Assembly: GCF_015668195.1 (NCBI RefSeq)
Contig: NZ_JADPFC010000005.1
Location: 1-64,000 of the forward strand
DNA from: Romboutsia_C sp015668195
GTDB taxonomy: Bacteria > Bacillota > Clostridia > Peptostreptococcales > Peptostreptococcaceae
DNA: 64,000 nucleotides
Reading direction: 5' to 3'
In this document: one piece after another, positions 23,822-32,651 of the stretch
Layout: every line of letters starts with the position of its first letter
Position numbering within the stretch: the first letter of the stretch is position 1
Program-made: the position numbers and the translations under genes
The notes under the pieces: generated by a model
Told to the model about the DNA's origin: nothing
What the model saw: only the letters and a program-made list of their open reading frames with translations
The model's database searches: none

Positions 23822-24685
23822 TTAAGCTTTATTTATTGATCCGAATAATTCCATTTTTTCTTTAACAGTAGTTTTTATAGCTTCAAACCCTGGAGCTAAA
23901 AGCTTACGAGGGTCAAATCCTTTACCTTCTAAGTCTTTACCAGCTTCTATATACTTACGAGTAGCATCAGCAAATGCTAATTGGCACTCAGTATTAACGT
24001 TTATTTTAGAAACACCTAATGATATAGCTTTTTGTATCATTTCAGCAGGTATACCAGTTCCTCCGTGTAATACTAATGGCATGTTTCCTGTAGCATTATT
24101 TATAGCAGCTAAAGCATCAAAGTTTAATCCAGCCCAATTTTCTGGATATTTACCATGTATATTACCTATACCAGCAGCTAGCATATCTATTCCTAAATCT
24201 GCTATTAATTTACATTCAGCTGGATCTGCAACTTCACCAGCACCAACAACACCATCTTCTTCTCCACCTATAGAACCAACTTCTGCTTCTAAAGAAAGAC
24301 CTTTAGCATGAGCTAATTCAACCATTTCTTTAGTCTTAGCTATATTTTCTTCGATTGGATAGTGAGAACCATCAAACATTATTGAAGAGAAACCAGCTTC
24401 CATAGCTTTTTTAGCTCCATCGTAGCTTCCGTGGTCTAAATGAACAGCAACTGGAACAGTTATATTTAATTCTTCCATCATTCCTTCAACCATATTAACT
24501 ATAGTTTTAAAACCACACATATATTTAGCAGCACCTTCAGATACTCCTAATATAACTGGAGAATTGTTTTCCTGAGCAGTTAATAATATTGCCTTAGTCC
24601 ATTCTAAGTTATTTATGTTAAATTGACCTACTGCGTATTTTCCTTCTCTAGCTTTTTGTAACATGTCTTTAGCTGAAACTAACAT
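23822..24685 (-). CDS. fba: class II fructose-bisphosphate aldolase
   Basis: A 287-residue zinc-dependent class II aldolase that splits fructose 1,6-bisphosphate in glycolysis. Family blocks are YAVGQFNINN near residue 17, the zinc-ligand region VHLDHGSY near residue 80, EAEVGSIGG, and GNIHGKYP with a later LVLHGGTG. Length is typical (285-307). The upstream ATG at 24700 overlaps the GGAGGG ribosome-binding site, so the ATG at 24685 is the start. It is monocistronic. Relatives that use tagatose or ketose bisphosphates are similar, but the fructose assignment is most likely. Confidence 0.94.
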   Translation of the reverse strand: MLVSAKDMLQKAREGKYAVGQFNINNLEWTKAILLTAQENNSPVILGVSEGAAKYMCGFKTIVNMVEGMMEELNITVPVAVHLDHGSYDGAKKAMEAGFSSIMFDGSHYPIEENIAKTKEMVELAHAKGLSLEAEVGSIGGEEDGVVGAGEVADPAECKLIADLGIDMLAAGIGNIHGKYPENWAGLNFDALAAINNATGNMPLVLHGGTGIPAEMIQKAISLGVSKINVNTECQLAFADATRKYIEAGKDLEGKGFDPRKLLAPGFEAIKTTVKEKMELFGSINKA

Positions 24686-24860
24686 ATATAAACCCTCCAT
24701 ACAATTAATTATTAAAAATAATCAAATATAAAATTTACCCATCAATTAATATTATAACCCTAATACAAAAAAAGTACATAGTAAATTGTAATAACTAGCA
24801 ATTAAAAGTATAATAATATCTATAACTAAATAAATTTTAAAGAAAAGAGAGGAATTATAT

Positions 24861-25190
24861 ATGCCACAAATAAAAGTAAGAGGTATAAATGAAAATGATA
24901 TATGTAAAATAAGTGAAAATATGATAGATAAATTAGTGGAAGCAGTAAAATGCCCTAGAGATTACTTTGAAATAGAATGTATAAAATCTGTAGCTATAAG
25001 AGATGGAAAAATAGCAGATGTATATCCATTTGTGGAAGTAGCTTGGTTTGATAGAGGACAAGAAGTTCAAGACACAGTAGCTAAAATAATAACAAATAGT
25101 ATAAGAGATGGATTAAAAGTAGAAAGTATGGATTTAGCATTTACTGTTTTTGAAAAGGAAAAATACTATGAAAATGGAGAACATTTTTAA
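24861..25190 (+). CDS. DUF1904 family protein
   Basis: A 109-residue small soluble protein matching DUF1904 in pattern (PQIKVRGI start, VEVAWFDRGQEVQD and EVQD-IIT core, short C-terminus). The fold is tautomerase-like in appearance, but no function is known. AGAGAGGA lies upstream. Its stop codon overlaps the start of the next gene by one base (TAATG), so it is translationally coupled to the pseudouridine synthase. Confidence 0.75.
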   Translation: MPQIKVRGINENDICKISENMIDKLVEAVKCPRDYFEIECIKSVAIRDGKIADVYPFVEVAWFDRGQEVQDTVAKIITNSIRDGLKVESMDLAFTVFEKEKYYENGEHF

Positions 25191-25912
25191 TGGCTAAAAA
25201 ATTACGTATAGATAAAATACTTTCTAATATTGGATATGGTAGTAGAGCGGAAATAAAAAAATACTGTAAGCAAGGTATGATATCTGTAAATGGAAAAAAT
25301 ATAAATAATCCAGGGATTCAAGTTGACCCAGAAAATGATAAAATACTTTTTAATGGAGAAGAAGTAAACTATAGAGAATTTGTGTACATAATGTTAAATA
25401 AACCAGACGGATATATATCGGCAACTTTTGATAAGCATGACCCAATAGTATTAGACTTAATAGATTCATCATACTATGTTTTTGAACCATTTCCAGTAGG
25501 TAGATTAGATAAAGATACGGAAGGGCTATTGGTATTAACAAATGATGGACAACTTGCACATAGGGTATTATCACCAAAAAAGCATGTACCAAAAACTTAC
25601 TATGCTAAAATAGAAGGAATTGTAACAGAAGAAGATATAGTTGCTTTCTCAAAAGGAGTTATGCTTGATGATGGATATGAAACTATGCCGTCACAACTTA
25701 AAATATTAAAGAGTGGTGAAATATCAGAAATAGAACTTACTATACATGAAGGAAAATTCCACCAAGTTAAAAGAATGTTTGAGAGTGTAGGTAAAAAAGT
25801 AGTATACTTAAAAAGACTGTCTATGGGAAAATTAGTGCTAGATAAAAATCTAGAGCTAGGAGAGTATAGAGAATTAACAGAAGAGGAAATAAAATTATTA
25901 GAAGAAAGATAA
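25190..25912 (+). CDS. 16S rRNA pseudouridine synthase (RsuA/RluB/E/F family)
   Basis: A 240-residue pseudouridine synthase with an N-terminal S4 RNA-binding domain (LRIDKILSNIGYGSRAE) and the catalytic domain of the RsuA group. The active-site Asp lies in PVGRLDKDTEGLL about residue 105. These enzymes isomerise uridines in rRNA. Length is typical. It starts at the overlapping ATG of a TAATG junction, so it is coupled to the DUF1904 gene, and is followed 22 bases later by an rRNA methyltransferase. Together they form a small ribosome-modification cluster. Confidence 0.92.
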   Translation: MAKKLRIDKILSNIGYGSRAEIKKYCKQGMISVNGKNINNPGIQVDPENDKILFNGEEVNYREFVYIMLNKPDGYISATFDKHDPIVLDLIDSSYYVFEPFPVGRLDKDTEGLLVLTNDGQLAHRVLSPKKHVPKTYYAKIEGIVTEEDIVAFSKGVMLDDGYETMPSQLKILKSGEISEIELTIHEGKFHQVKRMFESVGKKVVYLKRLSMGKLVLDKNLELGEYRELTEEEIKLLEER

Positions 25913-25934
25913 TAATTGAGCGGAGGTAGTTTTA

Positions 25935-27290
25935 GTGAAAAGAAGAGACATAATAGAATTTGAAATAGATAAAATGGAGTTCGGTGGAACTTCTGTAAGT
26001 TTATATGATGGTAAAGATGTATATATGAAGGGCGGAATAACTGGACAAAAAGTTAAAGCAATAGTTCAAAAAGCTAGAAGCAAAAAAGCTGAAGTTAAAA
26101 TGCTAGAACTTCTAGAAAACTCACCGCTAGAAACAGAAGAGCCATGTAAACATTTCAATCAATGTGGGGGATGTAGTATATTATCAGTTCCTTATGAAAA
26201 GCAACTTCAAATAAAAGAAAGACAAGTAATGGATTTATTCTTACAACAAGAGTTATTTGGATTTAAATTCTTAGGAATACAAGGAAGTCCTGAGCAAAGA
26301 ATGTACAGAAATAAAATGGAGTATACTTTCGGTGATGAAATGAAAGATGGTCCACTATCTTTAGGACTTCATAAAAAAGGAAAGCATATAGACATAATAA
26401 CTGTTGATGGATGTTACTTAGTAGATCAAGATTTCATAAAGATACTAACTTCAACAGTAGAGTACTTCAATGAAAAGCAAATACCATACTACAGAACATT
26501 CAACCACAAAGGATATTTAAGAAACCTTGTAGTTAGAAAAGGTATAAACACCAAAGAAATGATGGTGAATATAGTTACATCTTCTCAATTAGACTTTGAT
26601 ATGACTGAGTATAAAAACATGCTTTTAAATTTAGGTTTAGACGCAGAATTAGTAAGTATATTACACACTATAAATGATGGACTAGCAGATGCAGTAAACT
26701 GTGATGAATTAAGAGTTCTTCATGGAAGAGATTATATACAAGAAGAAATATTAGGGTTAAAATTCAAAATATCTCCATTCTCATTCTTCCAAACAAATAC
26801 TAAAGGAGCAGAAGAACTTTACTCTATAGCTAGAGAATTTGTTGGAGACCATAGCGATAAAGTAGTATTTGATTTATATAGTGGTACTGGTACTATAGGA
26901 CAAGTTATGGCAGGAGCTGCTAAGAAAGTTTATGGTATAGAAATAATAGAAGAAGCTGTAGTAGCTGCTAATCAAAATGCAAAATTAAACGGTTTAACAA
27001 ACTGTGAATTTATAGCAGGAGATGTTGCTAAAACAGTAAATAAATTAAAAGAAAAGCCAGATTTAATAATAGTTGATCCACCAAGACCAGGTGTACACAA
27101 GGATGCTATAAGAGATATATGTGGATTTGACTCTAAAGAAATAATATATATATCTTGTAATCCAAAAACTTTAGTACTAGATTTAGTTGAATTTAAAAAC
27201 TACGGATATGAAGTAGAATTAGTTAAATGTATGGATATGTTCCCAAATACACCACATGTTGAAACTGTTGTTAAGTTAAAAAAAGCTTAA
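25935..27290 (+). CDS. 23S rRNA (uracil-C5)-methyltransferase, RlmD/RlmCD type
   Basis: A 451-residue TrmA-family methyltransferase with an N-terminal TRAM domain, an Fe-S cluster region (CKHFNQCGGCS, then further Cys) and a C-terminal SAM domain. SAM motif is DLYSGTGTIGQ about residue 315, catalytic Cys in YISCNPKTL. It methylates U747 and/or U1939 of 23S rRNA in relatives. GTG is the start, with GGAGG 8 bases upstream. It is followed by a weak terminator. Confidence 0.93.
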   Translation: MKRRDIIEFEIDKMEFGGTSVSLYDGKDVYMKGGITGQKVKAIVQKARSKKAEVKMLELLENSPLETEEPCKHFNQCGGCSILSVPYEKQLQIKERQVMDLFLQQELFGFKFLGIQGSPEQRMYRNKMEYTFGDEMKDGPLSLGLHKKGKHIDIITVDGCYLVDQDFIKILTSTVEYFNEKQIPYYRTFNHKGYLRNLVVRKGINTKEMMVNIVTSSQLDFDMTEYKNMLLNLGLDAELVSILHTINDGLADAVNCDELRVLHGRDYIQEEILGLKFKISPFSFFQTNTKGAEELYSIAREFVGDHSDKVVFDLYSGTGTIGQVMAGAAKKVYGIEIIEEAVVAANQNAKLNGLTNCEFIAGDVAKTVNKLKEKPDLIIVDPPRPGVHKDAIRDICGFDSKEIIYISCNPKTLVLDLVEFKNYGYEVELVKCMDMFPNTPHVETVVKLKKA

Positions 27291-27302
27291 TATAGATTAT
27301 AT

Positions 27303-27340
27303 AATAAGGCTACCTATAAATTTAGGTGGTCTTATTTTGA
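27303..27340 (+). terminator. terminator after the rRNA methyltransferase
   Basis: A 14-base stem (27303-27316 with 27323-27336, G-U wobbles) and a short T-rich tail. Quality is moderate. Confidence 0.6.
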
Positions 27341-27544
27341 GTGTAAAGAAATTAAAAATTTTGTATACTTTGGATAATTTGACTTTAAATATTAATCAAA
27401 GACTATATAAAAGATATAATAAAGGAGTATTATCATAAAAATTACCTCAAAGGAGTTTATAAAAATTACAAATTAATATATTATTAAATGTATATACAAC
27501 TAAATAGGTAACAAATTCAGGCTTAATGTCAAAGGAGGAAAATT

Positions 27545-28249
27545 ATGGGTCAACCTATATATAAAGTAATAGAGAACTATGTAAAAGAATTAATTAATTC
27601 AGGAAAATTAAATCAAGGAGATTTAATACCATCAGAACATCAATTATGCGAAGAGTTTAATGTAACAAGAATGACTGTTAGATCAGCACTTAATAATTTA
27701 GTTAAGGAAGGATATATAGCAAGGAGGAGGGGAATAGGCAGTATAGTTTTAGGAAGTAAGGTATATGACAATATATCTTCTATAAGTGGGTTTACAAAAG
27801 AGATGAATAGCAAAGGGTATAAAGTGTCAAGTATATTGGTTAGTTTAGAAAAAATAGAATCAGATGATGAAATATCTGAAAAGCTAAATATAAATGAAGG
27901 TGATTATGTTTGGGAGATAAAGAGAGTTAGATTAGCAAATGATAAAAGATTATCGTATATGATTACATATATGCCAGATAAACTATTTCCAAATATAAAT
28001 GAAACTCATTGCATGGGTTCCTTATATGAATATGTTGAGGAAGTTAGTGGCCGTAAGATAGCTATATCAGAAAGAGAAGTAGAGGCTGTTATATCTAATG
28101 ATGAGTTAGAAGAAAATCTAAAATTAGATAGAAAAGAACCATTATTATATATAAAGCAAGTTTGCAGACTTGATAACGGTGAAGCATTTGAATACTCTCA
28201 TACATATCATTATGGTTATACTTTAACCGTTAATGCTATATCTAAATAA
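27545..28249 (+). CDS. GntR/HutC-family transcriptional regulator of the disaccharide PTS operon
   Basis: A 234-residue regulator with an N-terminal winged helix (SEHQLCEEFNVTRMTVRSAL, residues ~35-55) and a C-terminal UTRA sugar-binding domain with the typical YEYVEEVSGR region. It sits just upstream of the PTS operon, whose promoter carries two GTCTATAC-type sites (28280-28321), the form bound by HutC-type repressors. A sugar phosphate such as phosphorylated cellobiose or chitobiose probably releases it. GGAGG lies upstream of the start. Confidence 0.92.
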   Translation: MGQPIYKVIENYVKELINSGKLNQGDLIPSEHQLCEEFNVTRMTVRSALNNLVKEGYIARRRGIGSIVLGSKVYDNISSISGFTKEMNSKGYKVSSILVSLEKIESDDEISEKLNINEGDYVWEIKRVRLANDKRLSYMITYMPDKLFPNINETHCMGSLYEYVEEVSGRKIAISEREVEAVISNDELEENLKLDRKEPLLYIKQVCRLDNGEAFEYSHTYHYGYTLTVNAISK

Positions 28250-28276
28250 AAATACATAGGATGTGAAAATGTTTTC

Positions 28277-28305
28277 TTGAAATGTCTATACATTTAATAT
28301 ATAAT
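28277..28305 (+). promoter_or_regulatory. promoter of the PTS operon
   Basis: TTGAAA at 28277-28282, 17-base spacer, TATAAT at 28300-28305. It lies within the GntR-type operator pair. Confidence 0.85.
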
Positions 28306-28321
28306 AAATGTATAGACATTT
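28280..28321. promoter_or_regulatory. GntR operator pair
   Basis: Perfect 17-bp inverted arms (28280-28296 and 28305-28321) with an 8-base centre. Each arm contains GTCTATAC or its inverse GTATAGAC, which fits the GTnTAnAC pattern of HutC-type GntR operators. The arms cover the -35/spacer and the -10 edge of the promoter, so binding would block RNA polymerase. Confidence 0.8.
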
Positions 28322-28358
28322 AAAATTTAATAAAATATATTTTGGGGAGGTACAAAAA

Positions 28359-28670
28359 ATGATAAAAATAATGTTAGCTTGTTCAGCGGGGATGTCAACT
28401 AGTTTATTAGTTACAAAAATGGAGGCTGCAGCGAAGGAAAAAGATATAGAAGCAGAAATATGGGCTATATCAGAAGTCAACTTAGACAAAGAAATAGGAA
28501 ATTGTGACGTTTTATTATTAGGACCACAGGTTAGATATATATTAGGTAAAGCGACAGAGATGGCTAAACCACACAATGTACCAGTAGAGGTTATAAATAT
28601 GATGCACTATGGAACATGTAATGGTAAAGCCGTATTAGATAGAGCAATGGAATTATATAATTCAAAGTAA
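28359..28670 (+). CDS. PTS lactose/cellobiose-family IIB component
   Basis: A 103-residue phosphocarrier subunit that passes phosphate from IIA to the sugar. The active-site Cys8 lies in IMLACSAGMSTS. The frame is open from 28308, but GGGGAGG places the start at the ATG at 28359. It is the first gene of the operon behind the operator-promoter. The IIC is next and the IIA is at the end. Confidence 0.93.
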   Translation: MIKIMLACSAGMSTSLLVTKMEAAAKEKDIEAEIWAISEVNLDKEIGNCDVLLLGPQVRYILGKATEMAKPHNVPVEVINMMHYGTCNGKAVLDRAMELYNSK

Positions 28671-28692
28671 ATTAAAAAGGGGGATAATCAAA

Positions 28693-30009
28693 ATGGAAGT
28701 ATTAATGAACTTTATGGAAAGACATTTAGTTCCAATAGCATCTAAGGTTGGCTCACAAAGACACTTAGTAGCAATAAGAGATGGTTTCATTGCTATGATA
28801 CCAGTAACTATGGTTGGAGCATTTGGATCACTTATAAAGAACTTACCATTAAAACCTTACCAAGATATGTTAGCTAACACTACAGTTGGTCAACAAATAT
28901 TTACATTGGGAGGTGACTTATGGTGGGGGTCACTTGCAATGATGTCATTATTTTTAGCTGTATCAGTAGCATATTCCTTAGCAAAATCATATGAAGCAAA
29001 TGGTTTACAAGCAGGACTTCTAGCATTATGTGGATTTTTAGTGTTATCTCCTCAAACTGCAGACATAGTAACTGAAGCAGGAGAGGCAGTTTCAGGATGG
29101 GGGTTTGTACCTTGGGGTTATGTGTCAACTAATGCACTATTTACTGCTATGGTAGTAGCAATAGTAACAACAGAAATTTATGTAAGATTATCTAAAGTAA
29201 CTTGGTTAACTATAAAGATGCCAGATGGTGTACCACCAGCAGTTTCTAGATCATTTGCAAAATTATTACCAGGAGTAATAGCGTTATTTGTAATAGGTAT
29301 AATAGGTATAATAGTAAAACTTTTATCAAACGGATTATTTATAAATGATTTATTATCAACATATTTAGCGAAACCTTTAACTGGTATGGCTGACTCTTTA
29401 GGAGGGGCTGTGTTTACAGTATTGTTTATCCATGTTCTATGGATATTTGGATTACATGGTGCAAACATAGCACTTCCTGCAGTAGAGCCAATATTAATGG
29501 AATTAGGAGGTAAAAATGCTGAGTTAGCGTCAGCAGGAGCAACAGAAGGTTACCATGTATTTGCAGGAGCATTTTTAGATGCATTTGTATACTTAGGTGG
29601 TTCGGGGATGATACTTGGGTTAATAATAGCATTAATAATAGCGGGTAGAAGACGTAAAGAAATGATAGCTTTAGGTGGACCACCAGCATGTTTCAATATA
29701 AGTGAGCCTATGATATTTGGTATGCCAATAGTATTAAATCCAATATACATGATTCCATTTGTACTAGCGCCAGTATTATGTACAATAACTTCATACTTAG
29801 CTATATCGAGCGGAATGGTAGCACCAGTTTTAATGGCAAAAATTCCTTGGATAACTCCTCCAATATTTAGTGGAATAATGGCTACGGGGCATTGGACTGG
29901 TGGAGCATTAGCAGCAGTTAACTTAATAATATCTATTGTTGTATATTTACCATTTGTAGTTGCAGATGAAAGAATGGCAAAAAAAAGATTAGCAAAACAA
30001 CAAGGTTAG
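28693..30009 (+). CDS. PTS lactose/cellobiose-family IIC permease
   Basis: A 438-residue integral membrane transport channel of the cellobiose/chitobiose/lactose type. About ten membrane segments are visible, with conserved blocks GVPPAVSRSF, HVLWIFGLHGANIA and NISEPMIFGMPIVLNP. It moves and phosphorylates a beta-disaccharide together with IIB and IIA. GGGGG precedes the start. Sugar identity is best called cellobiose/chitobiose-like; chitobiose is favoured by the ChbG-like gene downstream. Confidence 0.94.
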   Translation: MEVLMNFMERHLVPIASKVGSQRHLVAIRDGFIAMIPVTMVGAFGSLIKNLPLKPYQDMLANTTVGQQIFTLGGDLWWGSLAMMSLFLAVSVAYSLAKSYEANGLQAGLLALCGFLVLSPQTADIVTEAGEAVSGWGFVPWGYVSTNALFTAMVVAIVTTEIYVRLSKVTWLTIKMPDGVPPAVSRSFAKLLPGVIALFVIGIIGIIVKLLSNGLFINDLLSTYLAKPLTGMADSLGGAVFTVLFIHVLWIFGLHGANIALPAVEPILMELGGKNAELASAGATEGYHVFAGAFLDAFVYLGGSGMILGLIIALIIAGRRRKEMIALGGPPACFNISEPMIFGMPIVLNPIYMIPFVLAPVLCTITSYLAISSGMVAPVLMAKIPWITPPIFSGIMATGHWTGGALAAVNLIISIVVYLPFVVADERMAKKRLAKQQG

Positions 30010-30042
30010 TTAAGAATCATAGAGATTGGGTGGTAGAAAATT

Positions 30043-31353
30043 ATGAAAAAAGGTCTTAAGATAGTTACAATAGGGGGAGGGTCAAGTTATACTCCTGAAT
30101 TAATAGAAGGATTTATAAAAAGATATAGTGAGCTACCAGTTAAAGAACTATGGCTTGTAGATATAGAGGCAGGGAAAGAAAAGTTAGAAATAGTAGGTAA
30201 TCTTGCCAAGAGAATGATTAAAAAATCTGGATTAGACATTAAAATTAATCTTACATTAAATAGAAGAGAAGCTTTAAAAGGTGCAGATTTTGTGACAACT
30301 CAGTTAAGAGTTGGATTATTAGATGCTAGAATAAAAGATGAAAGTATCCCTTTATCACATGGAGTAATAGGTCAAGAAACTAATGGTGCAGGAGGGCTAT
30401 TTAAAGCCCTTCGAACTGTACCAGTTATACTAGATATAATAAAAGATATAGAAGAATTATGCCCAAATGCATGGTTAATAAATTTTACAAATCCAACAGG
30501 TGTAATAAGTGAAGCAGTATTTAAATACACAAACTTCAAAAATTATATAGGATTATGTAATGTTCCTATAGGTGTTAGAAATGGAGTTGCAAAGCTATTT
30601 GGAGTAGAAAATGATAGAATATATATGGATTTTGCTGGACTTAATCATATGGTATATGGGCTTAATGTTATTCTGGATGGCAAAGATGTTACAAAGGAAG
30701 CAATAGATAAGTTTGTAAGTTCTAAAATAAGTATGGAAAATATAAAGGCAATAGATTTTAATTCAGAGTTTGTTAAAGCATTAGGTGCTATACCTTGTCC
30801 ATACCATAGATATTATTATAAAACTAAAGAAATGTTAGATGAAGAATTAGAAGAATTTAAAAAGGGTAAGGCAAGAGGTCAAGTTGTTAAAGAATTGGAA
30901 GAGCAATTATTTGAACTTTATAAAGATAAAAGCTTAGATGTAAAACCACCTCAACTTGAGAAAAGGGGAGGAGCATATTATAGTGATGCAGCTTGTAACT
31001 TAATAAGTTCTATATACAATGATAAAAGAGATATACAAGTAGTTAATACATTAAATAATGGAGCTATAAGAAACTTTAGAGATGATCAAGCTGTTGAAGT
31101 TAGTAGTGTAATAACTAGCGAAGGACCAAAACCTTTATCAATGGGATATCTTCCGCAGTGTACTGATGGTTTAGTAAGTGATATAAAAACTTTTGAAATA
31201 CTAGCAGCCAAAGCAGCTGTATATGGAGATTATGAAAGTGCATTATTAGCACTTTGTATAAATCCATTAATACCTTCAGATGATTTAGCAAAAATTATAT
31301 TAGATGAGATGTTAGAGGCTCATAAAGAGTACTTACCTCAATTTAATAAGTAG
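30043..31353 (+). CDS. family 4 glycoside hydrolase, 6-phospho-beta-glucosidase
   Basis: A 436-residue GH4 enzyme that opens phosphorylated beta-disaccharides using NAD+ and Mn2+. The N-terminal NAD motif is TIGGGSSYTPELIEGF. Later come LINFTNPTG, the GLCNVPIG block with the metal-binding Cys and GLNHMVYG with its His. Length is typical. It lies in the PTS operon, 33 bases after IIC. Specificity (beta-glucoside versus N-acetyl sugar) is inferred. Confidence 0.92.
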   Translation: MKKGLKIVTIGGGSSYTPELIEGFIKRYSELPVKELWLVDIEAGKEKLEIVGNLAKRMIKKSGLDIKINLTLNRREALKGADFVTTQLRVGLLDARIKDESIPLSHGVIGQETNGAGGLFKALRTVPVILDIIKDIEELCPNAWLINFTNPTGVISEAVFKYTNFKNYIGLCNVPIGVRNGVAKLFGVENDRIYMDFAGLNHMVYGLNVILDGKDVTKEAIDKFVSSKISMENIKAIDFNSEFVKALGAIPCPYHRYYYKTKEMLDEELEEFKKGKARGQVVKELEEQLFELYKDKSLDVKPPQLEKRGGAYYSDAACNLISSIYNDKRDIQVVNTLNNGAIRNFRDDQAVEVSSVITSEGPKPLSMGYLPQCTDGLVSDIKTFEILAAKAAVYGDYESALLALCINPLIPSDDLAKIILDEMLEAHKEYLPQFNK

Positions 31354-31362
31354 GTGAAATTT

Positions 31363-32088
31363 ATGACTAAACTTATAGTAAATGCAGATGATTTTGGATA
31401 TTGTAAAGCTGTAAATTATGGGATAATATCAGCATATAAAGAAGGTGTAGTAAAATCTACAACAGTTATGGCTAATATGCCAGGATTTGAACATGCTATG
31501 AAACTTTTAAAGGAAAATCCAGGTTTAGCATGTGGAGTCCATATGACTATTAGTTGTAATAAACCAGTACTTTCTAATTTGGAAAGCCTAGTAGATGAAA
31601 ATGGAAAATTTTTTAAGCGAATCACTAATGATGTAATAGATAAGATGAATTTAGATGAAATTTATGAAGAACTTTGTGCTCAGATAGAAAAAGTAAAGAA
31701 ATACACTGAAATTTCTCATCTTGATAGTCATCACCATGTTCATACTTTAAAGAAATTACAGCCAGTTATTGAAAGAATAATAGAAAAATACAATCTACCA
31801 ATAAGAGGTGGATTTGAATATAATCTAGAATACTCAAAAGTAGTACCTATGTTAGATACTTTTTATAGTGATAATGTAGAAATTGATTACTTTAAGAAGA
31901 ATATAAATACTTTAAAAGAATATGACACTTTAGATATAATGACTCATCCAGCATATTTAGATGAATATATTTTAAACTCTACATCTTATGCGATGCAAAG
32001 AACAAGAGAGCATGAGATATTGACATCAGAGGAAGTTAAAAAGTATTTAAATGATAACTTTGAGTTAAGTAGTTATAGGGACATTTAG
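31363..32088 (+). CDS. ChbG/YdjC-family carbohydrate deacetylase
   Basis: A 241-residue deacetylase of the YdjC family. In E. coli ChbG removes an acetyl group from chitobiose-6-phosphate. The zinc ligands lie in IVNADDFGY near residue 5 and SHLDSHHHVHTL about residue 120. A GTG at 31354 overlaps the AGGTGA ribosome-binding site and is rejected; the ATG at 31363 has a 5-base spacer. Its place in the operon hints that chitobiose-like sugars are a substrate. Confidence 0.9.
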   Translation: MTKLIVNADDFGYCKAVNYGIISAYKEGVVKSTTVMANMPGFEHAMKLLKENPGLACGVHMTISCNKPVLSNLESLVDENGKFFKRITNDVIDKMNLDEIYEELCAQIEKVKKYTEISHLDSHHHVHTLKKLQPVIERIIEKYNLPIRGGFEYNLEYSKVVPMLDTFYSDNVEIDYFKKNINTLKEYDTLDIMTHPAYLDEYILNSTSYAMQRTREHEILTSEEVKKYLNDNFELSSYRDI

Positions 32089-32100
32089 GAGGTTTTTAAA

Positions 32101-32418
32101 ATGGATGAAAAAATATTTGAAATATCATTTGGCATAATAGGATATGCAGGGGATGCAAAAGGATTAGCTTTTGAAGCAATATCTGAAGCTAAAAAGGGGA
32201 ATATAGAAGCAGCAAGAGAAACTATGAAAAATTCTAAGGAAGTAATAACTAAGGCTCATAGATTCCAAACAGAGCTTATACAAGGTGAGGCTAGTGGAAA
32301 TAAAACAGAAGTAAGTGTTTTATTAGTTCATGCACAAGACCACTTAATGAATGCCATGAATTTTCAGCAGTTAGCAGAAGAGTTTATAGATTTATACGAA
32401 AAATTAGAAAGTAAGTAA
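32101..32418 (+). CDS. PTS lactose/cellobiose-family IIA component
   Basis: A 105-residue all-helical IIA protein. The phosphorylated histidine is in VLLVHAQDHLM near residue 80. It starts with the typical FEISFGIIGYAGDAKG segment. It is the last gene of the operon, 12 bases after the deacetylase, and a strong terminator follows. IIB-IIC-enzyme-IIA order is common in Firmicutes. Confidence 0.94.
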   Translation: MDEKIFEISFGIIGYAGDAKGLAFEAISEAKKGNIEAARETMKNSKEVITKAHRFQTELIQGEASGNKTEVSVLLVHAQDHLMNAMNFQQLAEEFIDLYEKLESK

Positions 32419-32430
32419 AATATTTTTTAA

Positions 32431-32469
32431 TACAAAAGAGTATTGAATTTAATTCAATACTCTTTTGTA
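32431..32469. terminator. strong terminator ending the PTS operon
   Basis: Perfect 19-bp arms (32431-32449 and 32451-32469) ending in CTTTTGTAT. The symmetry would stop either strand. Confidence 0.85.
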
Positions 32470-32651
32470 TTTTATAAAAAGTATACTGCTTATATTATTT
32501 AAGATAGTTTGTCATAAATTTTTAAATATATATTAATTTGTATTAATATACTCAAATTATGATATAGCAAATTGTGTAAATTAAAGGAGTATTAATACTT
32601 AATGAAGAAAATATACTAAGTAAATGTAAAGTATATCAAGGGGGGACATTA

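Noticed and set aside
32588..32599. AGTATTAATACT palindrome upstream of the Mpv17-like gene
   Set aside because: Short AT-rich palindrome without clear relation to a promoter; expected by chance.
32602..32619. Five-codon open frame (MKKIY) with an upstream AGGAG, before the Mpv17-like gene
   Set aside because: Too short and its ribosome-binding site lies 13 or so bases away; such frames arise by chance in AT-rich DNA.
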